35,907 nt of DNA, taken from NCBI GenBank assembly GCA_047722935.1, contig JBDNZS010000030.1, positions 1-35,907 on the forward strand. The letters run 5' to 3'. The position numbers and the translations under genes were made by a program. The notes under the pieces were generated by a model. That model saw only the letters and a list, made by a program, of their open reading frames with translations. It searched no databases and was not told where the DNA came from. Below are positions 16,371 through 24,765 of the stretch, in pieces. The DNA comes from Ethanoligenens sp047722935. Lineage in GTDB: Bacteria; Bacillota; Clostridia; Oscillospirales; Ethanoligenentaceae. The first letter of the stretch is position 1. The number at the start of each line of letters is the position of its first letter.

Positions 16371-17147
16371 TCATCTTTCCTGGCAAGCAGAAAATAGGAG
16401 CCTGTCCACAATCAGTTCCGCAATCGCTGCCTTCCCAGCCGCCTTTGTAACCGTGCGGTCGCGTTCAACCAAATATCCCGTATGGAGGCCTGCACGGATG
16501 TCCTTCAAATCATTTGCTAACACATAGTCACATGCATTTTTTTCCAAAAGCGCATAGGCCGTGTCAATTAACTGTGCATAGGAAACATCATCCAGCAATT
16601 TAAATCCTACCAGTTGTGTTTGAGGAGAAATCTCCTTAATCATACCAATGATTTTCGGTGTCTTTTGCAGCAAAAGCAACAGCTGATCCACATTGGAGGA
16701 GAGCTTTCCCTGCCTGGAAAAAGCGATGCCATCCGTCAGGCTTTCCTGCAAAAAAGCAGATAAGCTTTCCTTGGTTGGCAGGATACCCTGTTGTAACCCT
16801 ATTTCCAATGCAGCCGCCAACTGCTCAATATCCGCTGCGGCCTGCACGGTATAGTCGCTGACTGCCATGGAATGTACCACTGCCGCAATAGGACGCGTAC
16901 ACAGCAGCTTTTGCAGGACTCTTGCGGTTTCGACCGCACCATGGACAAGCCGGATTTCCACACAGGGCAAATCCGGCTTTTTTGCAGATGGTTCACAAAT
17001 ATAATAAATCTTTGAAACTTGACTGCCACCTTTGTTGGCAAGTTTCTCCGCAATACTGCATCCAAGTGCACCTGTGGCATGATTTGTAATAGATCTTACG
17101 GTATCAATATCTTCCGAGGTGGCCCCCGCTGTAATAATCCATTCCAT
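16371..17147 (-). CDS. coaB: Phosphopantothenate-cysteine ligase, stand-alone type
   Basis: 258 residues from ATG 17147. The N-terminal ITAGATSEDIDTVRSITNH followed by ATGALG, together with VVHSMAVSDYTV, SSNVDQLLLLLQKTPKIIG and VLANDL, matches the CoaB half of Dfp as it occurs in stand-alone form in streptococci and enterococci (CTP-dependent). It joins cysteine to phosphopantothenate. The start is set by the family-like MEWIITAG and an AGGTG site. An upstream in-frame ATG at 17174 adds nine residues without a ribosome binding site. It is the first gene of a coaB-coaC-glucosaminidase unit. Confidence 0.9.
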   Translation of the reverse strand: MEWIITAGATSEDIDTVRSITNHATGALGCSIAEKLANKGGSQVSKIYYICEPSAKKPDLPCVEIRLVHGAVETARVLQKLLCTRPIAAVVHSMAVSDYTVQAAADIEQLAAALEIGLQQGILPTKESLSAFLQESLTDGIAFSRQGKLSSNVDQLLLLLQKTPKIIGMIKEISPQTQLVGFKLLDDVSYAQLIDTAYALLEKNACDYVLANDLKDIRAGLHTGYLVERDRTVTKAAGKAAIAELIVDRLLFSACQER

Positions 17148-17200
17148 TTTACACCTGATTGTGATTTCATTCATTGCGACTGGGAAACTTTTTCAATTTA

Positions 17201-17229
17201 AGTATACATGGATTGCGGATAAAGGTCAA
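17201..17229 (-). promoter_or_regulatory. Predicted sigma-A promoter of coaB
   Basis: Minus-strand TTGACC (17224-17229), 17-bp spacer, TATACT (17201-17206). It diverges from the metal-lipoprotein promoter about 50 bp away. Confidence 0.75.
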
Positions 17230-17250
17230 TTGAGTAGGTATAATTTTAAC

Positions 17251-17335
17251 ATAGAATGCCACATATCTTGAAATCCGGCTTGATTTTTGAAATATAAACC
17301 AGTATACTTGTAATATGCAAATGCATTCTATTTGC
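17251..17335. promoter_or_regulatory. Operator-like inverted repeats in the coaB/lipoprotein divergent region
   Basis: Two features overlap here. ATAGAATGC (17251-17259) and GCATTCTAT (17323-17331) form a perfect 9-bp inverted repeat about 63 bases apart, on either side of the plus-strand promoter. Separately, GCAAAT (17317-17322) and ATTTGC (17330-17335) form a compact 6-7-6 palindrome just after the expected transcription start. Both suit binding of a metal-responsive repressor such as a Fur-family protein, but neither matches a consensus I can name. Confidence 0.5.
17280..17308 (+). promoter_or_regulatory. Predicted sigma-A promoter of the metal-binding lipoprotein gene
   Basis: TTGATT (17280-17285), 17-bp spacer, TATACT (17303-17308), with the start point expected near 17315, directly before the GCAAAT palindrome. 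Confidence 0.7.
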
Positions 17336-17373
17336 GTTTGATTTACAATCCAATCAGATCAGGGGAGATTTTT

Positions 17374-18279
17374 TTGAAAAAGAAAAAATGGCATATTGTC
17401 GCGGCGATGTTGGCTGTTGTGCTCTTATCATCGTGTGGCAATACAAAAACGAATACCGACACGACCAAAGGAAAGGTGCCCGTTTCGGTGACATTCAATG
17501 CCATGGCAGAGTTTGTCCATGCGGTTGGAAAAGATAAAGTATCAATTTCAACAATTATTCCAGACGGCACCGAACCACACGATTTTGAGCCGAAAGTTAA
17601 AGACTTAGAGAATCTCAGTACTACGAAAGTCTTGGTATACAATGGCCTTAATATGGAAAACTGGGTGCCCAAAGCCGTAAAATCTGCAAATAACCACTCG
17701 TTGGTTGTGGTAGAAGCGTCTAAAGGGGTAGAGCCTATCAAAAGTGCAGATTCGAGTGAAAACGGACAAGATGACCCACACGCGTGGATGAGCCTAAAAT
17801 GTGCGCAGATAGAGGTTACAAACATTGCCGATGGTCTTATCAAGGCCGACCCTAAAAACGAAGCGTATTATACGGCCAATGCGCAGACATTCAATACGCA
17901 ATTACAGCAGCTGTATGACTCCTATGCTTCCAAATTTCAATCCGCGCGCCGCAAGGATTTCATTACAGGTCACGCGGCGTTTGCCTATTTGTGCCGTGAT
18001 TTTGGGCTGGAACAAAAAAGTGTGGAAGATGTGTTTGCCAGCGGCGAACCCAGTGCTGCAAAACTTGCTGAGCTTGTAACCTATTGCCGAGAGAATCACA
18101 TTAAAACCATCTTTGCCGAGACAATGGTCAGTCCCAATGTCTCGCAAACATTGGCAAACGAGGTCGGTGCTAAAGTGCAGACAATCTATACGATGGAAGG
18201 CCGCGAAGATAACAAAGATTATCTGACTCGTATTAAAGAGAATCTGGACAAAATCAATGCCAGCCTAAATGAGACTTAA
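17374..18279 (+). CDS. Zinc/manganese ABC transporter substrate-binding lipoprotein (ZnuA/AdcA-like)
   Basis: 301-residue cluster A-I solute-binding protein. The N-terminal lipoprotein signal ends in the lipobox LLSSC (Cys21). Probable metal-ligand histidines lie in GTEPHDFEPK, DDPHAWMSL and ITGHAAFAYLC, with an acidic fourth ligand likely near the C-terminus. The His-rich loop typical of many ZnuA proteins is replaced by an acidic SADSSENGQDD stretch. The start is a TTG at 17374 after an AGGGGAG site. No permease or ATPase gene adjoins; a strong terminator follows at once. Zinc is more likely than manganese, but the sequence does not decide. Confidence 0.88.
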   Translation: MKKKKWHIVAAMLAVVLLSSCGNTKTNTDTTKGKVPVSVTFNAMAEFVHAVGKDKVSISTIIPDGTEPHDFEPKVKDLENLSTTKVLVYNGLNMENWVPKAVKSANNHSLVVVEASKGVEPIKSADSSENGQDDPHAWMSLKCAQIEVTNIADGLIKADPKNEAYYTANAQTFNTQLQQLYDSYASKFQSARRKDFITGHAAFAYLCRDFGLEQKSVEDVFASGEPSAAKLAELVTYCRENHIKTIFAETMVSPNVSQTLANEVGAKVQTIYTMEGREDNKDYLTRIKENLDKINASLNET

Positions 18280-18295
18280 AACAAGAGCCCGAAAA

Positions 18296-18330
18296 GCGAG
18301 GGGTGTGCCATGGCGCATCCCTCGTTTTTT
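18296..18330 (+). terminator. Terminator of the metal-binding lipoprotein gene
   Basis: A stem of about 12 pairs, CGAGGGGTGTGC with GCGCATCCCTCG (two G-T pairs) around a CATG loop, followed by six T. Confidence 0.9.
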
Positions 18331-18390
18331 GCATATTCAAGGCCGTTGTAACCGCTGCTATATGGTTGTGAAACCACTTCATGTATCCAT

Positions 18391-18717
18391 TCAGGAATTG
18401 TGATCCACCTGATGGAAAGTCTTTAAATTCCCTGTCTTTTCTGCACGGTCATTGAGCACTGTTTGCAGGTCTGCCGGTTTGATACCCTGCTCGGCCATCA
18501 ATACCAACAAATGATAAATTAAGTCGCTGATTTCTCCAACAGTTTCCTCATTTTTCCCATTCTTAGCCGCGATAATCACTTCAGAGGTCTCTTCCCCTAC
18601 TTTTTTTAATATCTTGTCGATTCCTTTTTCAAACAGGTAGCAAGTATAGGAATGCTCTATATGGGTGCCTTTGCGGCTCTCAATCACATCGTACAAATTT
18701 TGGATGGTATCGTTCAT
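18391..18717 (-). CDS. hisE: Phosphoribosyl-ATP pyrophosphatase
   Basis: 108-residue all-alpha NTP pyrophosphohydrolase, second step of histidine synthesis. Metal-binding acidic residues lie in VGEETSEVIIAAKNG and EISDLIYHLLVLM. The ATG at 18717 overlaps the hisI stop in an ATGA and has GGGAGG seven bases upstream; an in-frame start five codons earlier is less likely. It is the last gene of the his operon. hisI and hisE are separate here, whereas enterobacteria fuse them. Only a short TGGTT/AACCA hairpin without U-tract lies downstream. Confidence 0.95.
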   Translation of the reverse strand: MNDTIQNLYDVIESRKGTHIEHSYTCYLFEKGIDKILKKVGEETSEVIIAAKNGKNEETVGEISDLIYHLLVLMAEQGIKPADLQTVLNDRAEKTGNLKTFHQVDHNS

Positions 18718-19043
18718 GCCTTTTCCTCCCAAATTACATTAAAGAAGCAGGTTTTATTGCCGGTATGGCACGCAACGCCTGTTTGTTCCACGCGCACGAG
18801 CAACGTATCATCATCACAATCCCCGGTGATGGAAAGAACACGTTGAACATGTCCGGACGTTTCGCCTTTATGCCATAATTTTTGCCGTGAACGGCTGAAG
18901 AACCAGGTGTATCCGGTTTCCATCGTTTTTTGCAGTGATTCAGCATTCATGTAGGCGAGCATCAGCACCTCACCTGTGGAAGCCTCTTGAACGATAGCTG
19001 GAATCAGTGGACTTTTTATAAAAAATTTTTGTATATCCATCAT
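18714..19043 (-). CDS. hisI: Phosphoribosyl-AMP cyclohydrolase
   Basis: 109 residues; opens the purine ring of PR-AMP, third step of histidine synthesis. Conserved features: MLAYMNAESLQKTMETGY, WFFSRSRQKLWHKGETSGH, the metal site DCDDDTLLV and the zinc cysteines in GVACHTGNKTCFF. The start could be either of two adjacent ATGs. It lies 26 bp after hisF and overlaps hisE by ATGA. Confidence 0.95.
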   Translation of the reverse strand: MMDIQKFFIKSPLIPAIVQEASTGEVLMLAYMNAESLQKTMETGYTWFFSRSRQKLWHKGETSGHVQRVLSITGDCDDDTLLVRVEQTGVACHTGNKTCFFNVIWEEKA

Positions 19044-19069
19044 TTACTTTCTCTTTCAGTGCATTGATT

Positions 19070-19828
19070 TTACAGTCGCACAGGAATATGGCGCTCCTTC
19101 AAATGTGCTTTTACATCTCCAATGGTCAGTTCACGGTAATGGAACAAAGATGCAGCCAGTGCTGCATCTGCACCTGTTTTTTCAAAAACTTCCGAAAAAT
19201 GTTCCAGTTTGCCGCATCCCCCGGAAGCAATGACCGGAATGTTGACCGTGTTGCAGATAGTTTCCGTCAACTCCAAATCAAAACCGTTTTTTGTGCCGTC
19301 GGCATCCATGGACGTCAGTAAAATCTCGCCGCAGCCCAAGCGTTCTACTTCTGCCGCCCATTCTACCGCATCCAGTCCCGTTGCCACTCGTCCGCCATTG
19401 ATGACCACTTCAAATCCGCCCTGCCCATTTCGGCGTGCGTCAACGGCCACTACAACACATTGGTTGCCAAAACGATCCGCCGCCCGCGAGATAAGTTCTT
19501 TATCCCGTACGGCAGCCGAATTAACCGACACCTTGTCAGCCCCGGCACGTAAGATTTCCTTAAAATCGTCCAATGTGCGGATACCGCCCCCCACCGTGAG
19601 TGGAACAAACATTTTTCTGGCAGTGCGGCGCACAACATCGGCCATTGTCTCCCTGCCGTCACTGGTTGCGGTGATATCCAGAAAAACGATTTCGTCAGCC
19701 CCTTGCTTATCGTAAAGAGCGGCGCATTCTACCGGATCGCCTACATCCTGAATATCCACAAAATTGATGCCTTTGACTACTCTGCCACCATCGACGTCCA
19801 GACAAGGGATAATCCGCTTAGCCAACAT
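19070..19828 (-). CDS. hisF: Imidazole glycerol phosphate synthase, cyclase subunit
   Basis: 252-residue TIM barrel that uses ammonia from HisH to form imidazole glycerol phosphate and AICAR. N-terminal RIIPCLDVDGGRVVKG with the catalytic aspartate; LTVGGGIRTLDD and VIASGGCGKLEHF are the phosphate-binding loops. Overlaps the end of hisA by 11 bp, so translation is likely coupled. Confidence 0.97.
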   Translation of the reverse strand: MLAKRIIPCLDVDGGRVVKGINFVDIQDVGDPVECAALYDKQGADEIVFLDITATSDGRETMADVVRRTARKMFVPLTVGGGIRTLDDFKEILRAGADKVSVNSAAVRDKELISRAADRFGNQCVVVAVDARRNGQGGFEVVINGGRVATGLDAVEWAAEVERLGCGEILLTSMDADGTKNGFDLELTETICNTVNIPVIASGGCGKLEHFSEVFEKTGADAALAASLFHYRELTIGDVKAHLKERHIPVRL

Positions 19829-20546
19829 ACTGATTACCTCCTATTTTAACAGCCTGCGCAAGATCCAGTGTGCCGCTGTAAATCGATTTTCCACAGATGG
19901 CGCCATACAACCCCATCTCTTTCAACTTTTGAATATGTCCCACATCCCGTATCCCGCCACTTGCCGTGATCTGACAGGATGTGTTTTTTTGCAATTCCGC
20001 GAGCTGTTCGAAATTTGGTCCGCCCAGCATTCCATCACGGTCTATATCTGTAAAGATAATATACTTTACACCAATGCTTTCGATGGTTTTGGCAAATGCG
20101 AGATAGGAAACTGTCGATGTTTCCAGCCAGCCCTGTGTGGCGACAAATCCATTTTTTGCATCAATGCCTACAGCAATTCGTTCCCCAAAGGCATGTACCG
20201 CTTCTTTCAAAAACTGAGGGTCCTTTAATGCGGCGGAACCAAGAATGACCCGGTCAATCCCGTGCTCAAGGTAGTCCTCCACGCAAGCCATGTCGCGGAT
20301 ACCACCGCCAAGTTCTGTTCTCATCCCACTTTCCCGCACAATTTTCAAAATCAAATCGCGGTTAGGGCGTTCACCAGTTTTTGCTCCGTCTAAATCAACC
20401 ATATGCAGGTAATGCGCACCCGCCTGCCGAAAACGCGCGGCAGTATCAAACGGATTTTCCGCCACTTTCTCCGCGGTGCCAAAATCCCCTTTTTTCAAAC
20501 GCACACAGGTACCGTTTTTAATGTCGATGGCAGGAAAAAGAATCAT
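19818..20546 (-). CDS. hisA: ProFAR isomerase
   Basis: 242-residue TIM-barrel Amadori isomerase (5-ProFAR to PRFAR), a paralogue of HisF. Starts FPAIDIKNGTCVRLKKGDF with the catalytic aspartate; ELGGGIRDM and ITASGGIRDVGHI bind phosphate; FTDIDRDGMLGG holds the second aspartate. Its ATG overlaps the hisH stop as ATGA. Confidence 0.97.
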   Translation of the reverse strand: MILFPAIDIKNGTCVRLKKGDFGTAEKVAENPFDTAARFRQAGAHYLHMVDLDGAKTGERPNRDLILKIVRESGMRTELGGGIRDMACVEDYLEHGIDRVILGSAALKDPQFLKEAVHAFGERIAVGIDAKNGFVATQGWLETSTVSYLAFAKTIESIGVKYIIFTDIDRDGMLGGPNFEQLAELQKNTSCQITASGGIRDVGHIQKLKEMGLYGAICGKSIYSGTLDLAQAVKIGGNQYVG

Positions 20547-21145
20547 TTGCTAATCCTCCCGAAATTGCGTAGGATTGTCAAACCGACTTCGCCGCTTTTT
20601 TCTGGGTGGAATTGCATACCGTATACATTCCCGTTGCATATCACCGCCGGAATCTTCGCACCATATTCTGCATAGGCGGCAATATACATGTCATCCGTAA
20701 AAGCCATGTATGAATGCACGAAATACACGAAATCCCCGTCCTCTACGTTCTCCAGCAACGGACAGGGGTTCAGAAAACGCAGGCTGTTCCATCCCATGTG
20801 TGGAATTTTTAAATTGCCGGATGGGATTTTATCGACTTCTCCCTCGATTAGACCCAAACCCTTACATTCCTCAAATTCAAAACCGGTATCAAACAAAATC
20901 TGCATACCCAAACAAATGCCCAACAACGGTTTTTTCTGCGCCTGTGCGCGGATTGTTTGGACAAGCCCGGTTTTTTCCAGTTCGCGCATTGCATCCGGAA
21001 ACGCACCTACTCCAGGCAAAATTAAGGCGTCCGCTTTTTCCAGCACCTTGGCATCCGAAGTGATTTCAGCGGTTTCACCAATAAAATCCAGCGCGTTCTT
21101 TACGCTAAACAGGTTGCCGACGTTATAATCAATCACCGCAATCAT
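20543..21145 (-). CDS. hisH: Imidazole glycerol phosphate synthase, glutaminase subunit
   Basis: 200-residue class I glutamine amidotransferase. Nucleophile cysteine in LLGICLGMQILF, catalytic His/Glu in MQFHPEKSGEVG, N-terminal IAVIDYNVGNLFSVKNAL. The ATG at 21145 is chosen because GGAG lies eight bases before it; a TTG two codons upstream is also in frame. It follows hisB after 64 untranslated bases, the widest gap in the operon, in which I see no clear terminator. Confidence 0.96.
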   Translation of the reverse strand: MIAVIDYNVGNLFSVKNALDFIGETAEITSDAKVLEKADALILPGVGAFPDAMRELEKTGLVQTIRAQAQKKPLLGICLGMQILFDTGFEFEECKGLGLIEGEVDKIPSGNLKIPHMGWNSLRFLNPCPLLENVEDGDFVYFVHSYMAFTDDMYIAAYAEYGAKIPAVICNGNVYGMQFHPEKSGEVGLTILRNFGRISK

Positions 21146-21214
21146 ATACAAAGCTCCATTCAGCCGCTTCGCGTCGGCATAAATTCATCTTATTTAGCAA
21201 ATTAGTTGAACCGA

Positions 21215-21793
21215 TCATAGGCTTCCCTTTGTGGAAAGCACGCCTACACCGGATTCCACACAAGCCATGCGCAGCGCGTGGCCCAGCGCTTTAAAAAGTC
21301 CCTCTGCCATGTGGTGGGCGTTTTTCCCATATAAAATACGGAGATGCAGCGTGATGCCGGCGTGGAACGCAAAAGCACGCATAAATTCTTCCGTCAGACA
21401 CGCATCGAATGTGCCGATCTGCCCGCTTTCCAGCGGCGCGTCGAACACCAAGAATGGACGACCACTGATATCCAGCGCACAAAAAGCCAGTGCCTCGTCC
21501 ATTGGCACGTAGAAACTGCCATACCGCGCAATGCCCGATTTATCGCCAATGGCTTTGGCAAAAGCATCACCCAGAACGATGCCTGTGTCCTCGACCGTAT
21601 GATGCCCATCCACATTCAAATCACCCTGCACCTTGACCAGCAGGTCAAAACCCGCGTGCGTGGCAAAACTGTTCAACATATGATCGAAAAAACCAATACC
21701 GGTCTGAATCTCATTATACGCACGCCCATCCAGATTCAATGAAAGCTCAATAGTGGTTTCTTTTGTTTTGCGTGAGCCTTTTGCCATTCTCAT
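21215..21793 (-). CDS. hisB: Imidazoleglycerol-phosphate dehydratase
   Basis: 192 residues, monofunctional (no phosphatase domain). Manganese-binding repeats are DGHHTVEDTGIVLG and NAHHMAEGLFKALGHALR, plus GIGFFDHMLN. The ATG at 21793 overlaps the hisC stop (ATGA) and has GAGGGAG eight bases upstream; the eight codons before it in the open frame overlap hisC further and are not needed. Because HisB lacks the phosphatase, histidinol-phosphatase must be encoded elsewhere. Confidence 0.96.
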   Translation of the reverse strand: MRMAKGSRKTKETTIELSLNLDGRAYNEIQTGIGFFDHMLNSFATHAGFDLLVKVQGDLNVDGHHTVEDTGIVLGDAFAKAIGDKSGIARYGSFYVPMDEALAFCALDISGRPFLVFDAPLESGQIGTFDACLTEEFMRAFAFHAGITLHLRILYGKNAHHMAEGLFKALGHALRMACVESGVGVLSTKGSL

Positions 21794-22845
21794 GCGTGAA
21801 CTCCCTCTTTCAAGCAAGCGGAAAGCGCCTGTATAAACGCTTGGTTTTCTTCAGGGGCGCCCGCCGTAACACGCAGCAATTCCCCACCGATGCAACGAAC
21901 CGAAACACCGCGTGCCAGCAGCTCCTCATGCAGTCCGGAGGCTTGCGGGCTGCGGAGCGTGACAAAATTCGCGTGTGCCGGAAAAACACGAAGACCATCC
22001 CTTACAAGAGGCAGCAACGTCGTGTAAAGCAAATCCCTTGACGCTTGTATTTGGGCAGTGGCGCTTTGCAGACTGTGCTTTTCAGTCAAAATGATTTCTC
22101 CCACAGTCTGCGTGAGGGCATTGACGTTATAGGGGGATTTGGCCACACGCAAATACGCACTCAAGCGGTCGTTTGCCACCGCAAATCCCAACCGTATACT
22201 CGCAAATCCTACTTTGGAAAGCGTTTTGAGAACAATGCAGTTTTCCCGTTTCGGCGCTTCGCGTATAACCGCTTCATCCCAAAAATCCATATAGGCTTCA
22301 TCCACCACCACAAGACAATCCAGGCTGTCGATGATTTTCAATACATCGGTCGCCGGAATACCCTGCGAAGTGGGGTTGCAGGGATTGGAAAACAGCACCA
22401 TCCGCACCTGTCTGTCACGTGCCAATTGGATGAGTGCATCCGCATCAAATTGCAATGCACTGTCTTTTGGCAAAATAATCGGTTCATTTTCCCCCAACGC
22501 GCAATATTGTTGGTACATTGAAAAATCAGGTGTAACGAGAAGCGCGCGGTCACCTTTTTCCAGCAGAACATTAAAAAGCAACGTAATCAATTCATCGGAA
22601 CCGTTGCCCAGCGTCACATACCGCGCATCCACGCCATAATACCCGCCAAACGCCTCACAAACTGCTCTGCCCAACGGGTCTGGGTACCTGTTAAACTCCA
22701 ATGCCGATACACGCCTGCCTATTTCTTCCCGCAGATTGTCCGACAGCGGTACAAAACTCTCGTTCGCATCCAAATGAATACCGTTGGTTGCAGTTTCAGG
22801 ATCATACGGTTTCAGACGTGCCAATTTTTCACTTACAAGGTTCAT
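21790..22845 (-). CDS. hisC: Histidinol-phosphate aminotransferase
   Basis: 351-residue fold-type I PLP enzyme converting imidazole acetol phosphate and glutamate to histidinol phosphate. Visible: LDANESFVPLS, LGNGSDELITLLF, FSNPCNPTSQG, VVDEAYMDF and the PLP lysine in TLSKVGFASIRLGFAV. The ATG overlaps the hisD stop. Confidence 0.96.
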   Translation of the reverse strand: MNLVSEKLARLKPYDPETATNGIHLDANESFVPLSDNLREEIGRRVSALEFNRYPDPLGRAVCEAFGGYYGVDARYVTLGNGSDELITLLFNVLLEKGDRALLVTPDFSMYQQYCALGENEPIILPKDSALQFDADALIQLARDRQVRMVLFSNPCNPTSQGIPATDVLKIIDSLDCLVVVDEAYMDFWDEAVIREAPKRENCIVLKTLSKVGFASIRLGFAVANDRLSAYLRVAKSPYNVNALTQTVGEIILTEKHSLQSATAQIQASRDLLYTTLLPLVRDGLRVFPAHANFVTLRSPQASGLHEELLARGVSVRCIGGELLRVTAGAPEENQAFIQALSACLKEGVHA

Positions 22846-24128
22846 TTGTCAAACCTCACTTTGATGGAATTCGCGTGTGCAGTCAGACCTTCCGCTTCCG
22901 CAAGCAGAATGATGTCATCTTTTCCTGCATCAAGCGCCGCTTGAGAATAGTAAATGAAACTGGATTTTTTGATGAAGGTGTCCACGGAAAGCGGAGAAAA
23001 GAACCGTGCTGTACCGCTGGTGGGCAGCACATGGTTGGGTCCGGCATAATAATCACCGAGCGGCTCCGGCGAATATTTACCCAAGAAGACCGAACCGGCA
23101 TTTTCCACCTTGCCAAGCCAGTGCATCGGTTGTTCTACCATCAATTCCAAATGCTCGGGGGCGATGTCGTTCGCCACGCGCAGGCAGTCATCCAAATCTT
23201 TACAAACGATGACGGCGCCAAAATCTTGCAGTGACTGCTCAATGATTTCCTTGCGGGAAAGGTATGCTTTTTGCCGGTCAATCTCTGCCAGCGTCTGTTC
23301 TGCCAATTCCGCAGAAGTGGTAAGTAACACAGCAGAGGCCAGCGGGTCATGTTCTGCCTGCGACATCAGATCAGCCGCCAGATATGTGGGATCGGCCGTT
23401 TCATCCGCAACAACGAGAATCTCGCTCGGTCCCGCAATCATATCAATATCTACCGCGCCAAAGACCAGACGCTTCGCAGTAGCGACGAAGATGTTCCCGG
23501 GGCCGACAATCTTATCCACCTTGGGAATGGAAGCCGTACCATAGGCCAACGCCCCGATAGCCTGTGCGCCGCCGACAGCAAACACCCTGTCTACGTTTGC
23601 AATCTTTGCGGCGGCGAGAATATATGGATTAACCGTCCCGTCTTTTCCGGGCGGAGTCACCATTACCAATTCCCCTACCCCTGCCACTTTGGCGGGAATC
23701 GCATTCATCAGCACGGAAGACGGATATGCCGCTTTTCCACCGGGTACATAGAGCCCCACACGCGCCAAGCCGCGCACGCGTTGTCCCATGACCGTCCCAT
23801 TTGTCTGCGTAGTGATAAAGCCTTCCCGCTTCTGGCGCTCATGGAACAGACGGATGTTTTCTGCCGCGCGGGACATTGATTCTACAAACTGCGCCGGCAC
23901 TTTCCGGTAAGCGCTTTCTAACGCATCCATGGACAATTCAAACACGCCGGGACGCACACCGTCGAATTTTTCGGTATAGTCACGCACAGCATCGTCACCG
24001 TGCGTGTGCACATCGGTCAAAATTTGCTGCACCGTTTCTGTTACTTGACGGTCGATCTCCATGCTGCGCCCACGCATGGCTTTCAACAACTCAACTTCAC
24101 TTTTACCATCTGCGGTCAATATCTTCAA
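22842..24128 (-). CDS. hisD: Histidinol dehydrogenase
   Basis: 428-residue zinc enzyme catalysing the last two oxidations from histidinol to histidine. Family blocks: GLYVPGGKAAYPSSVLMNA, GGAQAIGALAYGT, IVGPGNIFVATAK, MIAGPSEILVVAD, SQAEHDPLASA (zinc/catalytic) and GPNHVLPTSGTARF. The start is a TTG at 24128, one base after the hisG stop, with AGGAG eight bases upstream; no better ATG is available. Confidence 0.97.
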   Translation of the reverse strand: MKILTADGKSEVELLKAMRGRSMEIDRQVTETVQQILTDVHTHGDDAVRDYTEKFDGVRPGVFELSMDALESAYRKVPAQFVESMSRAAENIRLFHERQKREGFITTQTNGTVMGQRVRGLARVGLYVPGGKAAYPSSVLMNAIPAKVAGVGELVMVTPPGKDGTVNPYILAAAKIANVDRVFAVGGAQAIGALAYGTASIPKVDKIVGPGNIFVATAKRLVFGAVDIDMIAGPSEILVVADETADPTYLAADLMSQAEHDPLASAVLLTTSAELAEQTLAEIDRQKAYLSRKEIIEQSLQDFGAVIVCKDLDDCLRVANDIAPEHLELMVEQPMHWLGKVENAGSVFLGKYSPEPLGDYYAGPNHVLPTSGTARFFSPLSVDTFIKKSSFIYYSQAALDAGKDDIILLAEAEGLTAHANSIKVRFDK

Positions 24129-24129
24129 A

Positions 24130-24765
24130 TCATTCCGCTCCTTTCACCATTTCGATCTGATGGGTCAACGTTTCGATTTGGTCTTTTTTCAATTTCATGC
24201 TGGGGATATTTACGATTAACCTGGCAGAGATAGGGCAAATGTCCTCAATGACCTCCAACCCGTTTTCACGGAGCGTAACACCTGTTTCAACGATGTCCAC
24301 AATGGCGTCGGAAAGACCAAGCAATGGCGCCAGTTCCACCGAACCTTCGATTTTGATGATTTCCACATCCATGCCCTTGCTTTCAAAAAAGCCGCGCGCA
24401 ATTTTGGGATATTTTGTTGCAATGCGTTTGTCAAGATAGCCTGTATAAAACGGCTTATCTTTGGGGCCTGCCAGTGCAAATTTGCAGCGCCCGAAACCAA
24501 GGTCCAATACCTCATAAAAACTGTGTCCGTTTTCCAAAATGGTATCTTTACCCACAATGCCAACGTCACAGACGCCATGTTCTACATAGGTGATAACGTC
24601 CGCCGCTTTCGCAAGCACAATTTCCATATTGCCGTCAGGGATTGGCAAGACCAGTTTTCTTCCCTTTTCCAGAAGCGGCGTGCAGTCATATCCAATCTTC
24701 TGAAACAGCCCGATGGTGTCCCGTTCCAGACGCCCTTTCGTCAATGCAATGCGAATCGGTTTCAT
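24130..24765 (-). CDS. hisG: ATP phosphoribosyltransferase, short catalytic form
   Basis: 211 residues, that is the short HisG lacking the C-terminal histidine-binding domain and therefore dependent on HisZ. First step of the pathway (ATP + PRPP). Conserved IRIALTKGRLERDTI, DVGIVGKDTILE, ATKYPKIARGFF (PRPP region) and GSVELAPLLGLSDAIVDIVETG followed by TLRENGL. ATGA overlap with hisZ fits the obligate HisZ-HisG complex. Confidence 0.97.
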   Translation of the reverse strand: MKPIRIALTKGRLERDTIGLFQKIGYDCTPLLEKGRKLVLPIPDGNMEIVLAKAADVITYVEHGVCDVGIVGKDTILENGHSFYEVLDLGFGRCKFALAGPKDKPFYTGYLDKRIATKYPKIARGFFESKGMDVEIIKIEGSVELAPLLGLSDAIVDIVETGVTLRENGLEVIEDICPISARLIVNIPSMKLKKDQIETLTHQIEMVKGAE

